Part shown: piece by piece, positions 11,775 to 21,710 of the stretch | How the letters are laid out: the number at the start of each line of letters is the position of its first letter | How positions within the stretch are numbered: the stretch's first letter is position 1 | Assembly: GCF_024139115.2 (NCBI RefSeq) | Contig: NC_085139.1 | Coordinates: 103,278,158 to 103,342,157, forward strand | Direction of reading: 5' to 3' | From: Armigeres subalbatus | Lineage: Eukaryota; Arthropoda; Insecta; Diptera; Culicidae | Length of the DNA: 64,000 nucleotides | Notes under the pieces: model-generated | What the model saw: the letters and a program-made list of their open reading frames with translations, nothing else | Told to the model about the DNA's origin: nothing | The model's database searches: none | Program-made: the position numbers and the translations under genes

Positions 11775-13140
11775 TAGGGTGTCCCAAAATTGGACCAAGT
11801 CTGGGATTTTGGGGGCTCAACCTTCAAATGAAAGCTTAAGGTATAACAAAAGAAAAATTGTTCTACGACAACTCTGGGAAATGATGTCTAGGGGTGGCCC
11901 CGACGCGTTTTATGAAAAAAGTGCATTTTTTATAGTTAACATCGAAAATACCGGTATATCGGAAAGAAATTCGATGAAACCCATCCATTTTATATTTTTT
12001 ACATTTAACTTAGGGTCTATACTTTATGGTAAAACTTTGATACCGCATGTTTTAGCATATATTTTTCACTGATGCTTTAAATGCCCAAAAATGATGATTT
12101 TTTCTTAATATTTTTTTATTAATGCATCCAAAACGGGTATCCATCATAATGCTTTTGAAACTAGAAACTAGAAACTAGAAACTACATAGAAAGATGGGGA
12201 ATTTTATAACGAATATTTTGCTAAAAATAGCAACCTCCTATCTCTATCCGTTTAAAAGTTATTCACGATTTACTGCAGCTTGGAAAAAGACTTTTTGAAA
12301 TTTCGGATCATAATACCTGGATTATGTTTAAGTAAAGAAACGCCTACTTTTTCATACCAACCAAATGAGTGCTTTAATAACCAATATAGCATTCATATGA
12401 GTTGCATAAAATTGATTTTAATACTTATTTGAGTGTTATAATGGAAACCCAACGATGGACCAACAGTAGCATGACTGACTACAAATTGTTCAGTTAGTCT
12501 GGGTGAGTACTCAAATAGATTGATGAATGTGGTTTCAAAACTACACATAGCTATCGTTTCATGGTTTGGTGAGCTGTGCAATGTTTCACGATAACATGGA
12601 AATTAATTGTTTTCTGACCAACTTGATTTTTTAACCAGCACGATCATGTGAAGTTAATCCGGCTGGATCATTTTGGTCCCGATTTATCGATGCAATCAAT
12701 TTATCATTGTATTCAGTATTGGTATGCAAAATTGTTCGTAATTAGTGTAGATTGTTCTTATTTCCAGAGATTCCGTAGATGGTAGATGCCAAATATTTCA
12801 ATATGCATTATAAAATAATAATGATAATAGTAATTTGTGTAACTAGTTGCAAAAAGATGATTTAATCAGCATGGTTGTATGTTTATCCAACGAGCCTTGC
12901 CGAATGAGATAAATACTACGAGTGCTGATGAAATTGAGTTTTGCAATTAGTTGCACACACTATTTTTTGCAATGGCGTAAAATGAGCTTCAATATGGCGT
13001 AAAATATGACAAATCGATATCAAAATGATCTTGTTGGATTTGCTTCACATGATCGTTCTTGCAAAAAATCAAGATGGTCGCTTTCATTTGAAGGTTGAGC
13101 CCCCAAAATCCCAGACTTTGTCCAATTTTGGGACACCCTA
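11775..13140. mobile_element. Non-autonomous hAT-like element, 1366 bp
   Basis: The ends are about 60-bp inverted repeats starting TAGGGTGTCCCAAAATTGGA (left) and its reverse complement (right). The element is flanked by a perfect 8-bp direct repeat, TTGTACAT, at 11767-11774 and 13141-13148. TAG-starting termini with 8-bp duplications are the hAT signature. Inside there is no transposase frame; a small GAAACTA tandem (about 12155-12182) is the only internal structure. It must have been moved by an enzyme encoded elsewhere. Confidence 0.9.
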
Positions 13141-13373
13141 TTGTACATGAATCTTCATAATTTTTGTTTCGTTTTCTACCAAAACGATTACTGTTGTTCC
13201 TGTCGCACTAAAAATTCCAAAAACTCCCGTGGCACCTATGACAAATCGTAGAGTTCTCTGCATCTTTCTTAAGTATGTGTTCAGCTAATCCAATGATCAT
13301 AATTTTCACTCATTCTCACGAGAAGAGAATGCTCATTCCCTTTCGCCGAGAAAACATTTTCGGGAAAGGAAAA

Positions 13374-15301
13374 CAGGGGTGGCATTGTGCATCTCGATTC
13401 GAACGTAATTCTATCGAGTCGAACATGTTTGGCATTACGGGTTTCGATTCGATCTCGAAAACGAGAGTTCGAGTATGCTCGAGGAGGTACAAGAATAACG
13501 AGATGTTTTGGCATTATGGAAACTCGATAGCACACTGAAAAACGACTCAAGTCGAATGAAAAACACTCGTCACCTTTATAGCTTTCGAATGTTGTTCGAG
13601 AGTTATTTCTTGCTGAAAGGTTTTAATTATATTTGTTATTATTTCTCTACGGGAGGAGAATAATTGTTTTATTATTGTCTCTTGAGGAAAAGAATGTCAT
13701 AAGAATACCTACTTTCATAGTTTCCAGACAATATGCAATCTCTAATTATCCGCGTAAAAACGACTTCAACTAAAATCGGGTTTTCACGTATTTCTTGACG
13801 ATTTCGATAAATCGCGTGAAAAATCTATGAGGAAAATCTGCGTAAATACGTATATATTCCAAAATCTACGTAAAAATAGATGAGTTAAATAAAAAACGCG
13901 CATGAGATGACCCAAGTGCATTTAAATTTAACACAGGAAGCATCAAATTAATTTATTATCGAATACTTCTTTAGCTTTAAATTATTTAGCTCAAAATTGG
14001 ATCTGTGGCATAAACTCGAATTAACATAAAATTAATAATTTGTGCCGTATAACAATATCTCAATTTACAAAACATGTCGTCGGGGGGTCCCGTAGCGTAG
14101 TTGGCTACACGTTCGCTTTATAAGCGAATGGTCATGGGTTCGATTCCCAGCCCCTTCACCAAACCCTTGTCAGTTGCCAGAAGCGCAGTCCGAACGGTGG
14201 CGTTTTGGGGAACGCGCCTCACCGAAACGGCTGCCTGATGCCGACTGACAAAACTGTTCTTCTCGGAGGCATTCCTCCAACGTTCTTCGATTAATGGCAA
14301 CCGAACAAAGCAACGATCACTGGATTCACCACATGGACAAATGAACACAATGGACTCACGATGATATGGACTGGCAACGACAACAATAACGAATTATGGA
14401 CATCTAAAAATAGATTCTGTGTGGACTCTGTATAGCAGAGTACCACAGTAGATCACGGCACAGTAGCGGTTAAGAACACAGAGTGCCTACCAAATAAATA
14501 TACGAATAAAAAAAAACATGTCGTATGTTTAAATCGGTTGCAACTGCTCCATAAATAATATTGCTTTTTATAGTCATTGAGTACAATTTGCTTGTTTATA
14601 AATTAACTGCCAATTCATGCCCTGAAGGATGCCTTTCCAACAGGCAACATGCTACACGCAGATGAAATTACTCTTGTTCTCTCTGTTTACTCACATTCGC
14701 CATGCGCTGAAGGTTGTCTCTCCAGCGGGCGGCATACTAAACACGGAGACAGCTATCTCTTATTCTCTCTGTTTACATTTCGTTTGACAGAACATACTCG
14801 ATTGAGCTAGTACAGCACCATTCGAAATCTTGTACTGCGACTGAATGAAGTCGAACGAAATACATAATGCCGCAAATTTTTCGAAACGAATGCAAAAACG
14901 TACGAATCGAGTGATTCGATTCGAGATGCGCAATGCCACCCCTGGGGTGACATTGTGCTATTTTTGTGGCTGTGTAACTGTCGTTCATCTAGGGGTTGTT
15001 CTGCATTAGGTCCGTTTTGTGTGAAGCAAACATATCTCTGTGTTATTGATTTTAAGCGTGCATGCGCTGAAGGTTGTCTCTCGAGCGGCTGGCATACTAA
15101 ACACGGAGACAGCTATCTCTTATTCTCTCTGTTTACATTTCGTTTGACAGAACATACTCGATTGAGCTAGTACAGCACCATTCGAAATCTTGTACTACGA
15201 CTGAATGAAGTCGAACGAAATACATAATGCAAATTTTTCGAAACGAATGCAAAAACGTACGAATCGAGTGATTCGATTCGAGATGCACAATGCCACCCCA
15301 G
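13374..15301. mobile_element. Composite hAT-like element with three terminal copies
   Basis: CAGGGGTGGCATTGTGC starts at 13374. Its reverse complement ends at 14944 and again, as GCACAATGCCACCCCAG, at 15301. A third inward-facing end, CTGGGGTGACATTGTGC, starts at 14942. CAGGGGTG termini fit hAT elements. About 238 bp at 14703-14941 are repeated almost identically at 15061-15298, so the right end has been duplicated. A weaker copy of its first 80 bp lies at 14622. No 8-bp duplication was found at the outer ends. A SINE sits inside at 14081-14512. Confidence 0.7.
14081..14512 (+). mobile_element. tRNA-derived SINE with target-site duplication
   Basis: The head folds as a tRNA. It has an A-box-like GTAGCGTAGTTGGC, an anticodon arm TTCGC-TTTATAA-GCGAA (anticodon position TAT) and a perfect B box, GGTTCGATTCC. 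A ~350-bp unrelated body and an A-rich tail follow. The 12-bp repeat AAAACATGTCGT flanks it at 14069-14080 and 14513-14524. The missing acceptor pairing and the long body show it is a SINE, not a working tRNA gene. Pol III would use the internal boxes. Confidence 0.85.
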
Positions 15302-15359
15302 GTCTTATGAATGATAACCATGTTTTGCTCACTTCCAGTGGCGTAAAAATTTCCGTGGG

Positions 15360-15419
15360 CAACCAGAGGTAAGCCAGCTAAGGGCTGAAAGCCTCTTAAA
15401 TAAAGACAATAATAATAAT
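15360..15419 (+). mobile_element. 60-bp retroposed 3' tail of a LINE
   Basis: A segment ending GCCTCTTAAATAAAGACAAT followed by (AAT)n is flanked by perfect 13-bp repeats AAATTTCCGTGGG at 15347-15359 and 15420-15432. This is a target-primed insertion in which reverse transcription stopped almost at once, leaving only the extreme 3' end of a non-LTR element. Confidence 0.8.
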
Positions 15420-15524
15420 AAATTTCCGTGGGATTAAAAGAAAAGGCAATACAATTTTGCTTAGTCACGAAAAAAAGATTCTCCTTCGACCAAAAACGCT
15501 TGATTTCGTCTCATCGAACTTGCA

Positions 15525-15660
15525 ACTGAAACTGAAAGTCACTATTTGGTCACTTTTTCTGCAGCTGAAAGTCACTATTCGGTCCCTATTTTCGTCAGCT
15601 TTGGTCACTAAAGTCACTATTTTGAGCGGCATCGATCGCTACCAGCCCTGCTGTTACATT
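15525..15660. repeat. GTCACT-rich dispersed repeat, copy 2
   Basis: Inverted and diverged relative to 7745-7880. It ends in GCTACCAGCCCTGCTGTTAC, which matches the start of copy 1 read backwards. Confidence 0.6.
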
Positions 15661-16529
15661 CTTTGCAAATGTTGGTCGAGTAGTTCGAGTTAAATCGCAC
15701 TTGGAAAATCTTCAGTCAGCCTGGCGAACAGAAAAGTGGGATTACCAATACGGATGTGGCCAGTTTGAATCTCGGTATAGGCTTCTCGACCACCTGATTT
15801 TTTTTGCCAAAGCGTAAATAAAAAAAATACAAATCAATCATATTTATCTATCACTTTTTCTTTTTTTTTTTAGTTAGGTATGCTATCAAAATGTAAGACT
15901 TTCATAAAGTATTCAAAATAATTATTGATGTTGATACAAAAATAATCGTTTCTACCAGATGCGCAACGTTGAAAAACATTGACTTTTAACCACTTGTATT
16001 GTGATTGATCACTTTGTGCGGGGGTCGCTTTCATTTAGCTTTTTTGGCTGGTGCTTCAATAGATAAACAATCCTCCTTTTGAAGTGTGTTCAATGTTTAT
16101 TTTCGTTAGTCATTCTTCAGAGTTTGAAACTGTATGTAGGCTAATTATGCTTCAATGGATGGTTCAAAACGATGAACTTAATGACGCCAGTTAAATACAC
16201 GATGTGCTCGCCAGAGTTCTATTCCCATCGTGAAATTCTCTGCCTGCTAACCTATTTGAATAGTTCTATGAAAGCAAATACAAATATATTAAAATGTGTC
16301 ACTGTGCTTATTTATCAACAGGTAATTTATTTACGCGAACATAGAGCACGTGTTGACAGTGGAATCCACATAGACATAGACGAATTCAAGTTAGAAGATG
16401 AAGAAGACCACTGATGGTGTTATGTATGACAGGTCTCTTTGGTATATCATAAGGCATATCATAAAAGGGGATGTTTCCATACAAAAAACCCTGATAACCG
16501 TTTGGTTTCGCCTTGGTATGGTTCGATAC
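15661..16529. other. Intergenic, no recognisable feature
   Basis: AT-rich with poly-T near 15857-15872. No supported gene. The short frame at 16172-16414 has no splice or family support. Confidence 0.45.
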
Positions 16530-16826
16530 TCCATTTTTTTCATAACTTTTAAACGCAATGGCCGATCGCAAATCGAATGCAACTTGTTGCGAGAAAATCG
16601 GAATACTATATGAAAAATTGGCTAACGTATTCGTGTTAACACACACACACGTACATACGCACAGACACACATACACACGGACAGACAGAAATTTGTTCAG
16701 CTTGACGAGCTGAGTCGATTGATGTATAAAATCATGGGTCTCCGAGACATATATAAAAGTTAGATTTTGGAGTGAAATAATACCCTTTGGGTACAACTTT
16801 GTTGTACGAGAAAGGCAAAAAATAAT
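16530..16826. repeat. Dispersed mosquito-type repeat with internal CA microsatellite
   Basis: The order is a CATAACTTTTAAACGCAATG block, then GCAACTTGTTGCGAGAAAAT, an (AC)n-rich stretch at 16638-16690, GACGAGCTGAGTCGA, and a final TACAACTTTGTTGTACGAGA palindrome. I recognise this order as an interspersed repeat type seen in culicine genomes. That is recall and not a search result. Confidence 0.55.
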
Positions 16827-16933
16827 TTTTGATGCGCGGTTTGGTAGAATCCTGACGAAATGAGAGAAATACCGTGGACATCCAGTAATCTGCCCGGTTG
16901 AATTGAATCTCGTTGATCTGCTTAAACAATACA

Positions 16934-17117
16934 GGTAATAAACTATAGAGGAAGATTGTCGCTGTCGTCACTGGCGAAACATCTTTTGCCTGCGAAGATA
17001 GGGCATTAAATGTCAACGAAGGAAAAATCAGTACGTTTTGACAGATAGGTACCCAACATGTTTGGGAACGACAACAAAGGGAACCACAGCGACAATCGTC
17101 CGCTGTAGTTCATTACC
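16934..17117 (-). mobile_element. Diverged MITE copy of the GATTGTCGCT family
   Basis: The middle of this block aligns with the reverse complement of the elements at 30257 and 44768. Shared parts are the GATTGTCGCTGTCGTC end, AACATCTTTTGC, GGTACCCAACATG and AAAGGGAACC. Its own termini are inverted repeats GGTAATAAACTATAGAGG and the near-complement of GGTAATGAACTACAGCGG, which differ from the ends of the other two. No clear target duplication. Confidence 0.65.
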
Positions 17118-17612
17118 TCTATTACTTAAACGTTGGCTAAATAAAAGAAATCGAAACAGATACAGAACGATCCGTTCTCATTGTTGTTTAAAGAGTTTCC
17201 AAAAGCTCGACAATATCCTGAGTTATGAGACTGCTTTGGCATGAACAGTTACTGTTCAAGTGAGCTTACCTGCTATTTGCTCCCTCACATTAAATATCGG
17301 CAAATAAAATAAGTAACAAGTCGTTACTACCAACAAGTCATGGACTCAGTTGCATCTGATTCTCGTCTCCGGTTCTAGTGCCATGCCGGAATAGATCGAA
17401 TCTAACCCCAAAGATCAGACAGCGATTACGATAAACCACAAAGGGCTACAGTAGTTAGCAGCGAGAACAGCAGTGACTTTCATTTTCTTTCGAATTGTGT
17501 ATCGCACCTAAGCAACCATTGAAATTGAAGAAGCCGCATCCAACAGTTGATTCAAAATTATAAGATTTGGTCAAATTTTCAGCAAAATTGGTTCACACGC
17601 AATTGAGATCTA
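17118..17612. other. Intergenic, no recognisable feature
   Basis: No exon, RNA gene or terminal repeats recognised between the MITE and the foldback element. Confidence 0.5.
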
Positions 17613-18089
17613 CAGGGGATGGACAAAATAATTAGGATAGGCAAATTTTGGGTAAAATTAGATGTGTTGTAACTATCTTAGTTATAATCCGATTTTGACA
17701 ATTCAGGCATGCCCGAACTAGAAAATTAATGCAGTTTGACGGTATGTCCATGGATCCGACTATGGCCACCGGATTCCGGAGATATTCCGGATTTTTCGGA
17801 GGTAGGTCCAAAACCGTAAATTTGAGGTGGATATTAGGAAAAGTTGTGGTTAAAAATTGAGTAACCACAAATGAAGAGGACTCTTGCTGATTGGAACCAT
17901 ATATTGAGATTTGGAATCGGACCAGAATCAAGTGAGATATGGCCAATTCTTTATAATCGGTTCCGATCGATACTTATCAAAGGGGTCAGGCCACAACTTC
18001 GTTGATAGATCGTTCACTATGATTTTATTCTAGAAGGCCTCTAATGTGTAAAGAATGAAAAACCAATTGAATAAACGGATCCTGGAGTC

Positions 18090-19025
18090 GCTGGGATGTC
18101 CCGGGGAACCTGTGAATGGGGACATTCAAGTTTTAGCACCAAAATCAGCTATTCGACGACTCTTTTTTCATTGTTTTCGATCAGGAAGCGAAGTATGAAT
18201 ATAAAATGGTCCATTGAAGGCTCTGACCGCTTCCAGGATCTACGGATTGGCCCCGGGGAACCTGTGGAAGGGAACATTTTAGTTTTACCACCAAAATCAG
18301 TCATTCGACGGCTCTTTTTTCATGGTTTTTGATCAGGAAGCGAAGTATGAATATAAAATGGTTCATTGACGGCTCTGACCGCTTCCAGGATCTACGGATT
18401 GGCCCCGGGGAACCTGTGGAAGGGGACATTTTAGTTTTAACACCAAAACCAACCATTTGACAGCTCTTCATTCATGGTTATCGATCAGGAAGCGAAGTAC
18501 GGAAATAAAATGGTCCATTGACGGCTCTGACCGCTTCCAGGACCCAAGGATTGCCACCGGGGAACCTGTGGAAGGGAACATATAAGTTTTAGCACTAAAA
18601 TCAGTTATTCGACGGCTCTTTTTATAGGTTTTCGATCAGGAAGCAAAGTATAAATATAAAAGGACCATTGACAAATTGACCGCTTCCAGGACCTACTGAT
18701 TGCCCCCGAGGAACCTGTGGAAGGGGACATTTTAGTTTTAACACCAAAATCAATCATTCGACAGCTCTTCTTTAATATAAGCAAATTATGAATATAAAAC
18801 TGACCATTGAGGGCTCTCACCGCTTTCTGGACCTACAGATTGGCCCAGGAAACCTGTGGAAAGGAACATTTAAGTTGCAGCACCAAAACTAATAACTCGA
18901 CGGCTTTTTTTCGTGATTTTTTATCAGAAAGCGAAGTATGAATTTAAATTGGACCATTAATGGATCTGACCGCTTCCAAGACTTACTGATTGCCCCCGGG
19001 GAACTGTGGAAGGGGACATTTTAGT
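18090..19025 (+). repeat. Left 152-bp minisatellite array of the foldback element
   Basis: Unit starts, tracked by the word GGAACCTGTGGAAGG, fall at 152, 152, 152, 149, ~139 and ~160 bp spacing. The outermost unit has a variant with GGATGTCCC that is mirrored only in the outermost unit of the right array. Confidence 0.85.
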
Positions 19026-20530
19026 TAGGAAGCGGTCAGAACCGCCAACTGACCATTTTATATTCATACTTCGCTTCCTGATCAAAAACCATGAAAAAAG
19101 AGCCGTCGAACGACTGGTTTTGGTGGTAAAACTAAAATGTCCCCTTCCACAGGTTCCCCGGGCCAATCCGTAGATCCTGGAAGCGGTCAGAGCCGTTAAT
19201 GGACCATTTTATATTCATATTTCGCTTCCTGATTGAAAACCATGAAAAAAGAGCCGTCGAATGACTGATTTTGGTGCTAAAAATAAAATGTCCTCTTCCA
19301 CAGGTTCTTCGGAGGCAACCAGTAGGTCCTGGAAGCGGTCAGAGCCGTCAATGGACCATTTTATATTCATACTTCGCTTCATGATCGAAAACCATGAAAA
19401 AAGAGCAGTCGAACGACTGGTTCTGGTGGTAAAACTAAAATGTCCCCTTCCACAGGTTCCCCGGGGCCAATCCGTAGATTCTGGAAGCGGTCAGAGCCGT
19501 TAATGGACCATTTTATATTCATACTTCGCGTCCTGATCGGAAACCACGAAAAAAGAACCTTCGAATGACTGGTTTTGGTGCTAAAACTTAAATGTCCCCT
19601 TCCACAGGTTCCCTTGGGCCAATCCGTAGGTCCTGGAAGCGGTCAGAACCGTCAATTGACCATTTTATATTCATACTTCGCTTCCTGATTAAAAACCATG
19701 AAAAAAGAGCCGTCGAACGACTGGTTTTGGTGGTAAAACTAAAATGTCCCCTTCCACAAGTTCCCCGGGGCCAATCCGTAGATCCTGGAAGCGGTCAGAG
19801 CCGTTATGGACCATTTTATATTCATATTTCGCTTCCTGATTAAAAACCATGAAAAAAGAGCCGTCGAATGACTGATTTTGGTGCTAAAAATAAAATGTCC
19901 TCTTCCACAGGTTCTTCGGAGGCAACCAGTAGGTCCTGGAAGCGGTAAGAGCCGTCAATGGACCATTTTATATTCATACTTCGCTTCATGATCGAAATCC
20001 ATGAAAAAAGAGCAGTCGAACGACTGGTTTTGGTGGTAAAACTAAAATGTCCCCTTCCACAGGTTCCCCGGGGCCAATCCGTAGATCCTGGAAGCGGTCA
20101 GAGCCGTTAATGGACCATTTTATATTCATATTTCGCTTCCTGATTAAAAACCATGAAAAAAGAGCCGTCGAATGACTGATTTTGGTGCTAAAAATAAAAT
20201 GTCCTCTTCCACAGGTTCTTCGGAGGCAACCAGTAGGTCCTGGAAGCGGTCAGAGCCGTCAATGGACCATTTTATATTCATACTTCGCTTCCTGATCAAA
20301 AACCATGAAAAAAGAACCGTCGAATGACTGGTTTTGGTGGTAAAACTAAAATGTCCCCTTCCACAGGTTCCCCGGGGCCAATCCGTAGATCCTGGAAGCG
20401 GTCAGAGCCGTTAATGGACCATTTTATATTCATATTTCGCTTCATGATTGAAAACCATGAAAAAAGAGCCGTCGAATGACTGATTTTGGTGTTAAAACTT
20501 AAATTTCCCCATTTACAGGTTCCCCGGGGA
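19026..20530 (-). repeat. Right 152-bp minisatellite array of the foldback element
   Basis: About ten units in inverted orientation with spacing of 150-153 bp, tracked by CCACAGGTT words. Two unit types alternate, one with GGTTCTTCGGAGGCAACC and one with GGTTCCCCGGGGCCAATCC, giving a ~303-bp higher-order repeat over most of the array. Confidence 0.85.
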
Positions 20531-21006
20531 CATCCCAGCGAATCCAGGATCAGTTTATTCAATTGGTTTTTCATTCTTGACACATTAGAGGCCTTCTAAA
20601 ATAAAATCATAGTGGACCATCTATCAAAAAGCGAGATTCAAATGAAGTTGTGGCCTGACCCCTTTGATAAGTATCGATCGGAACCGATTTAAAAGAAATT
20701 GCCATATCTCACTTAATTCTGGTCCGATTCCAAATCTCAATATATGGTTCCAATCAGCAAGAGCCCTACTTCATTTGTGGTTACTAATTACTCAATTTTT
20801 AACCACAACTTCTGCTAATATCCACCTCAAATTTACGGTTTTGAATCCGGTGGCCATAGTCGGATCCATGGACATACCGTCAAACTGCATTAATTTTCTA
20901 GTTCGGGCATGCCTGAATTGTCAAAATCGGATTATAACTAAGATAGTTACAACACATCTAATTTTACCCAAAATTTGCCTATCCTAATTATTTTGTCCAT
21001 CCCCTG

Positions 21007-21710
21007 TAGATCTCCAAAGTTGACCATTTTGTATGAAAAACGGCGAGTGGGCTTATTATTAGGCCGGTCACTGTATGTGCAATTTTGATAAAAAAAAACT
21101 ATGCAGTCTTAAAATGTTGATATCTCAGAAAGTTGGTTCAATAAAATTTTTTTGAAGGTGGCATATGAAAGAGCACATATGAGGTAGCATTCACTGCAAA
21201 AATTACGAGAACGTAAATTTTTAAAATTGAGTAAATTAAATTTTAAAATTCTTATGAAAATTATGAAATTTTCCAAAAATGTCATTAAATATAAATATTA
21301 TAAACATGCTGTCTTCGGCAAAAATTCAGGTGTTTGCTAGAACTAAAAATTCAGCTTTTTTAAATTTCGTAAAACGATCGAATTTGCATGAAAAAAAAAA
21401 CAAATTTTGCTGATTTTGATCCTTGATCCTTTCATCCTTAATAATATTATGTTAAATCTTGCACAGAAGCAACATACAATGCCTTGACATATTTTTTTAG
21501 GTATCCTAGGTCATCCAAACTGTTCTGAAGCGTTCTGGAGATTAAAATATTCTCAACAAACTCTTGATTGCATTATCTATGCATAAAAAAATATTATATG
21601 GTAATTCCGATGAGTTGATAAGATTCTATTTTTTATTTTTAAAGACCAATTCCGGACCAACTGTCCGTTCTGGCATGATTTTTTTATCAATAGCGATACG
21701 TATTTTTTGC
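21007..21710. other. Intergenic, no recognisable feature
   Basis: AT-rich with several A and T runs. Nothing supportable. Confidence 0.45.

Larger units (their letters stand above)
17613..21006. mobile_element. Large foldback element with minisatellite arms, 3.4 kb
   Basis: The outer arms (about 17613-18090 and 20530-21006) are near-perfect inverted repeats starting CAGGGGATGGACAAAATAAT. The right arm lacks some 35 bp present in the left. Between them lie ~152-bp tandem units: about seven in one orientation (18090-19025), then about ten in the other (19026-20530). The whole element is therefore one giant hairpin. TA flanks both ends, within a palindromic AGATCT context. The terminal sequence resembles Tc1/mariner-type inverted repeats, but foldback elements of other superfamilies are also possible. 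There is no transposase frame. Confidence 0.85.

Noticed and set aside
14081..14160. Functional tRNA gene (Ile-like, TAT)
   Set aside because: The A and B boxes and anticodon arm are present, but the acceptor ends do not pair properly, a long body and A-rich tail follow, and target duplications flank the whole. It is a SINE.
15133..15468. 111-codon minus-strand frame as a gene
   Set aside because: It runs through the duplicated right end of the hAT-like element and the LINE tail; its twin at 14773-14988 is a repeat translation too.
19261..19843. Frames repeating a SGSSEATSRSW-type sequence as a repeat protein
   Set aside because: They are translations of the 152-bp minisatellite, interrupted in every unit or two, and present on both strands.
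17613..21006. CRISPR-like array because of regular 152-bp repeats
   Set aside because: Units are long and contiguous without unique spacers, the array reverses orientation in the middle, and the DNA is clearly eukaryotic.
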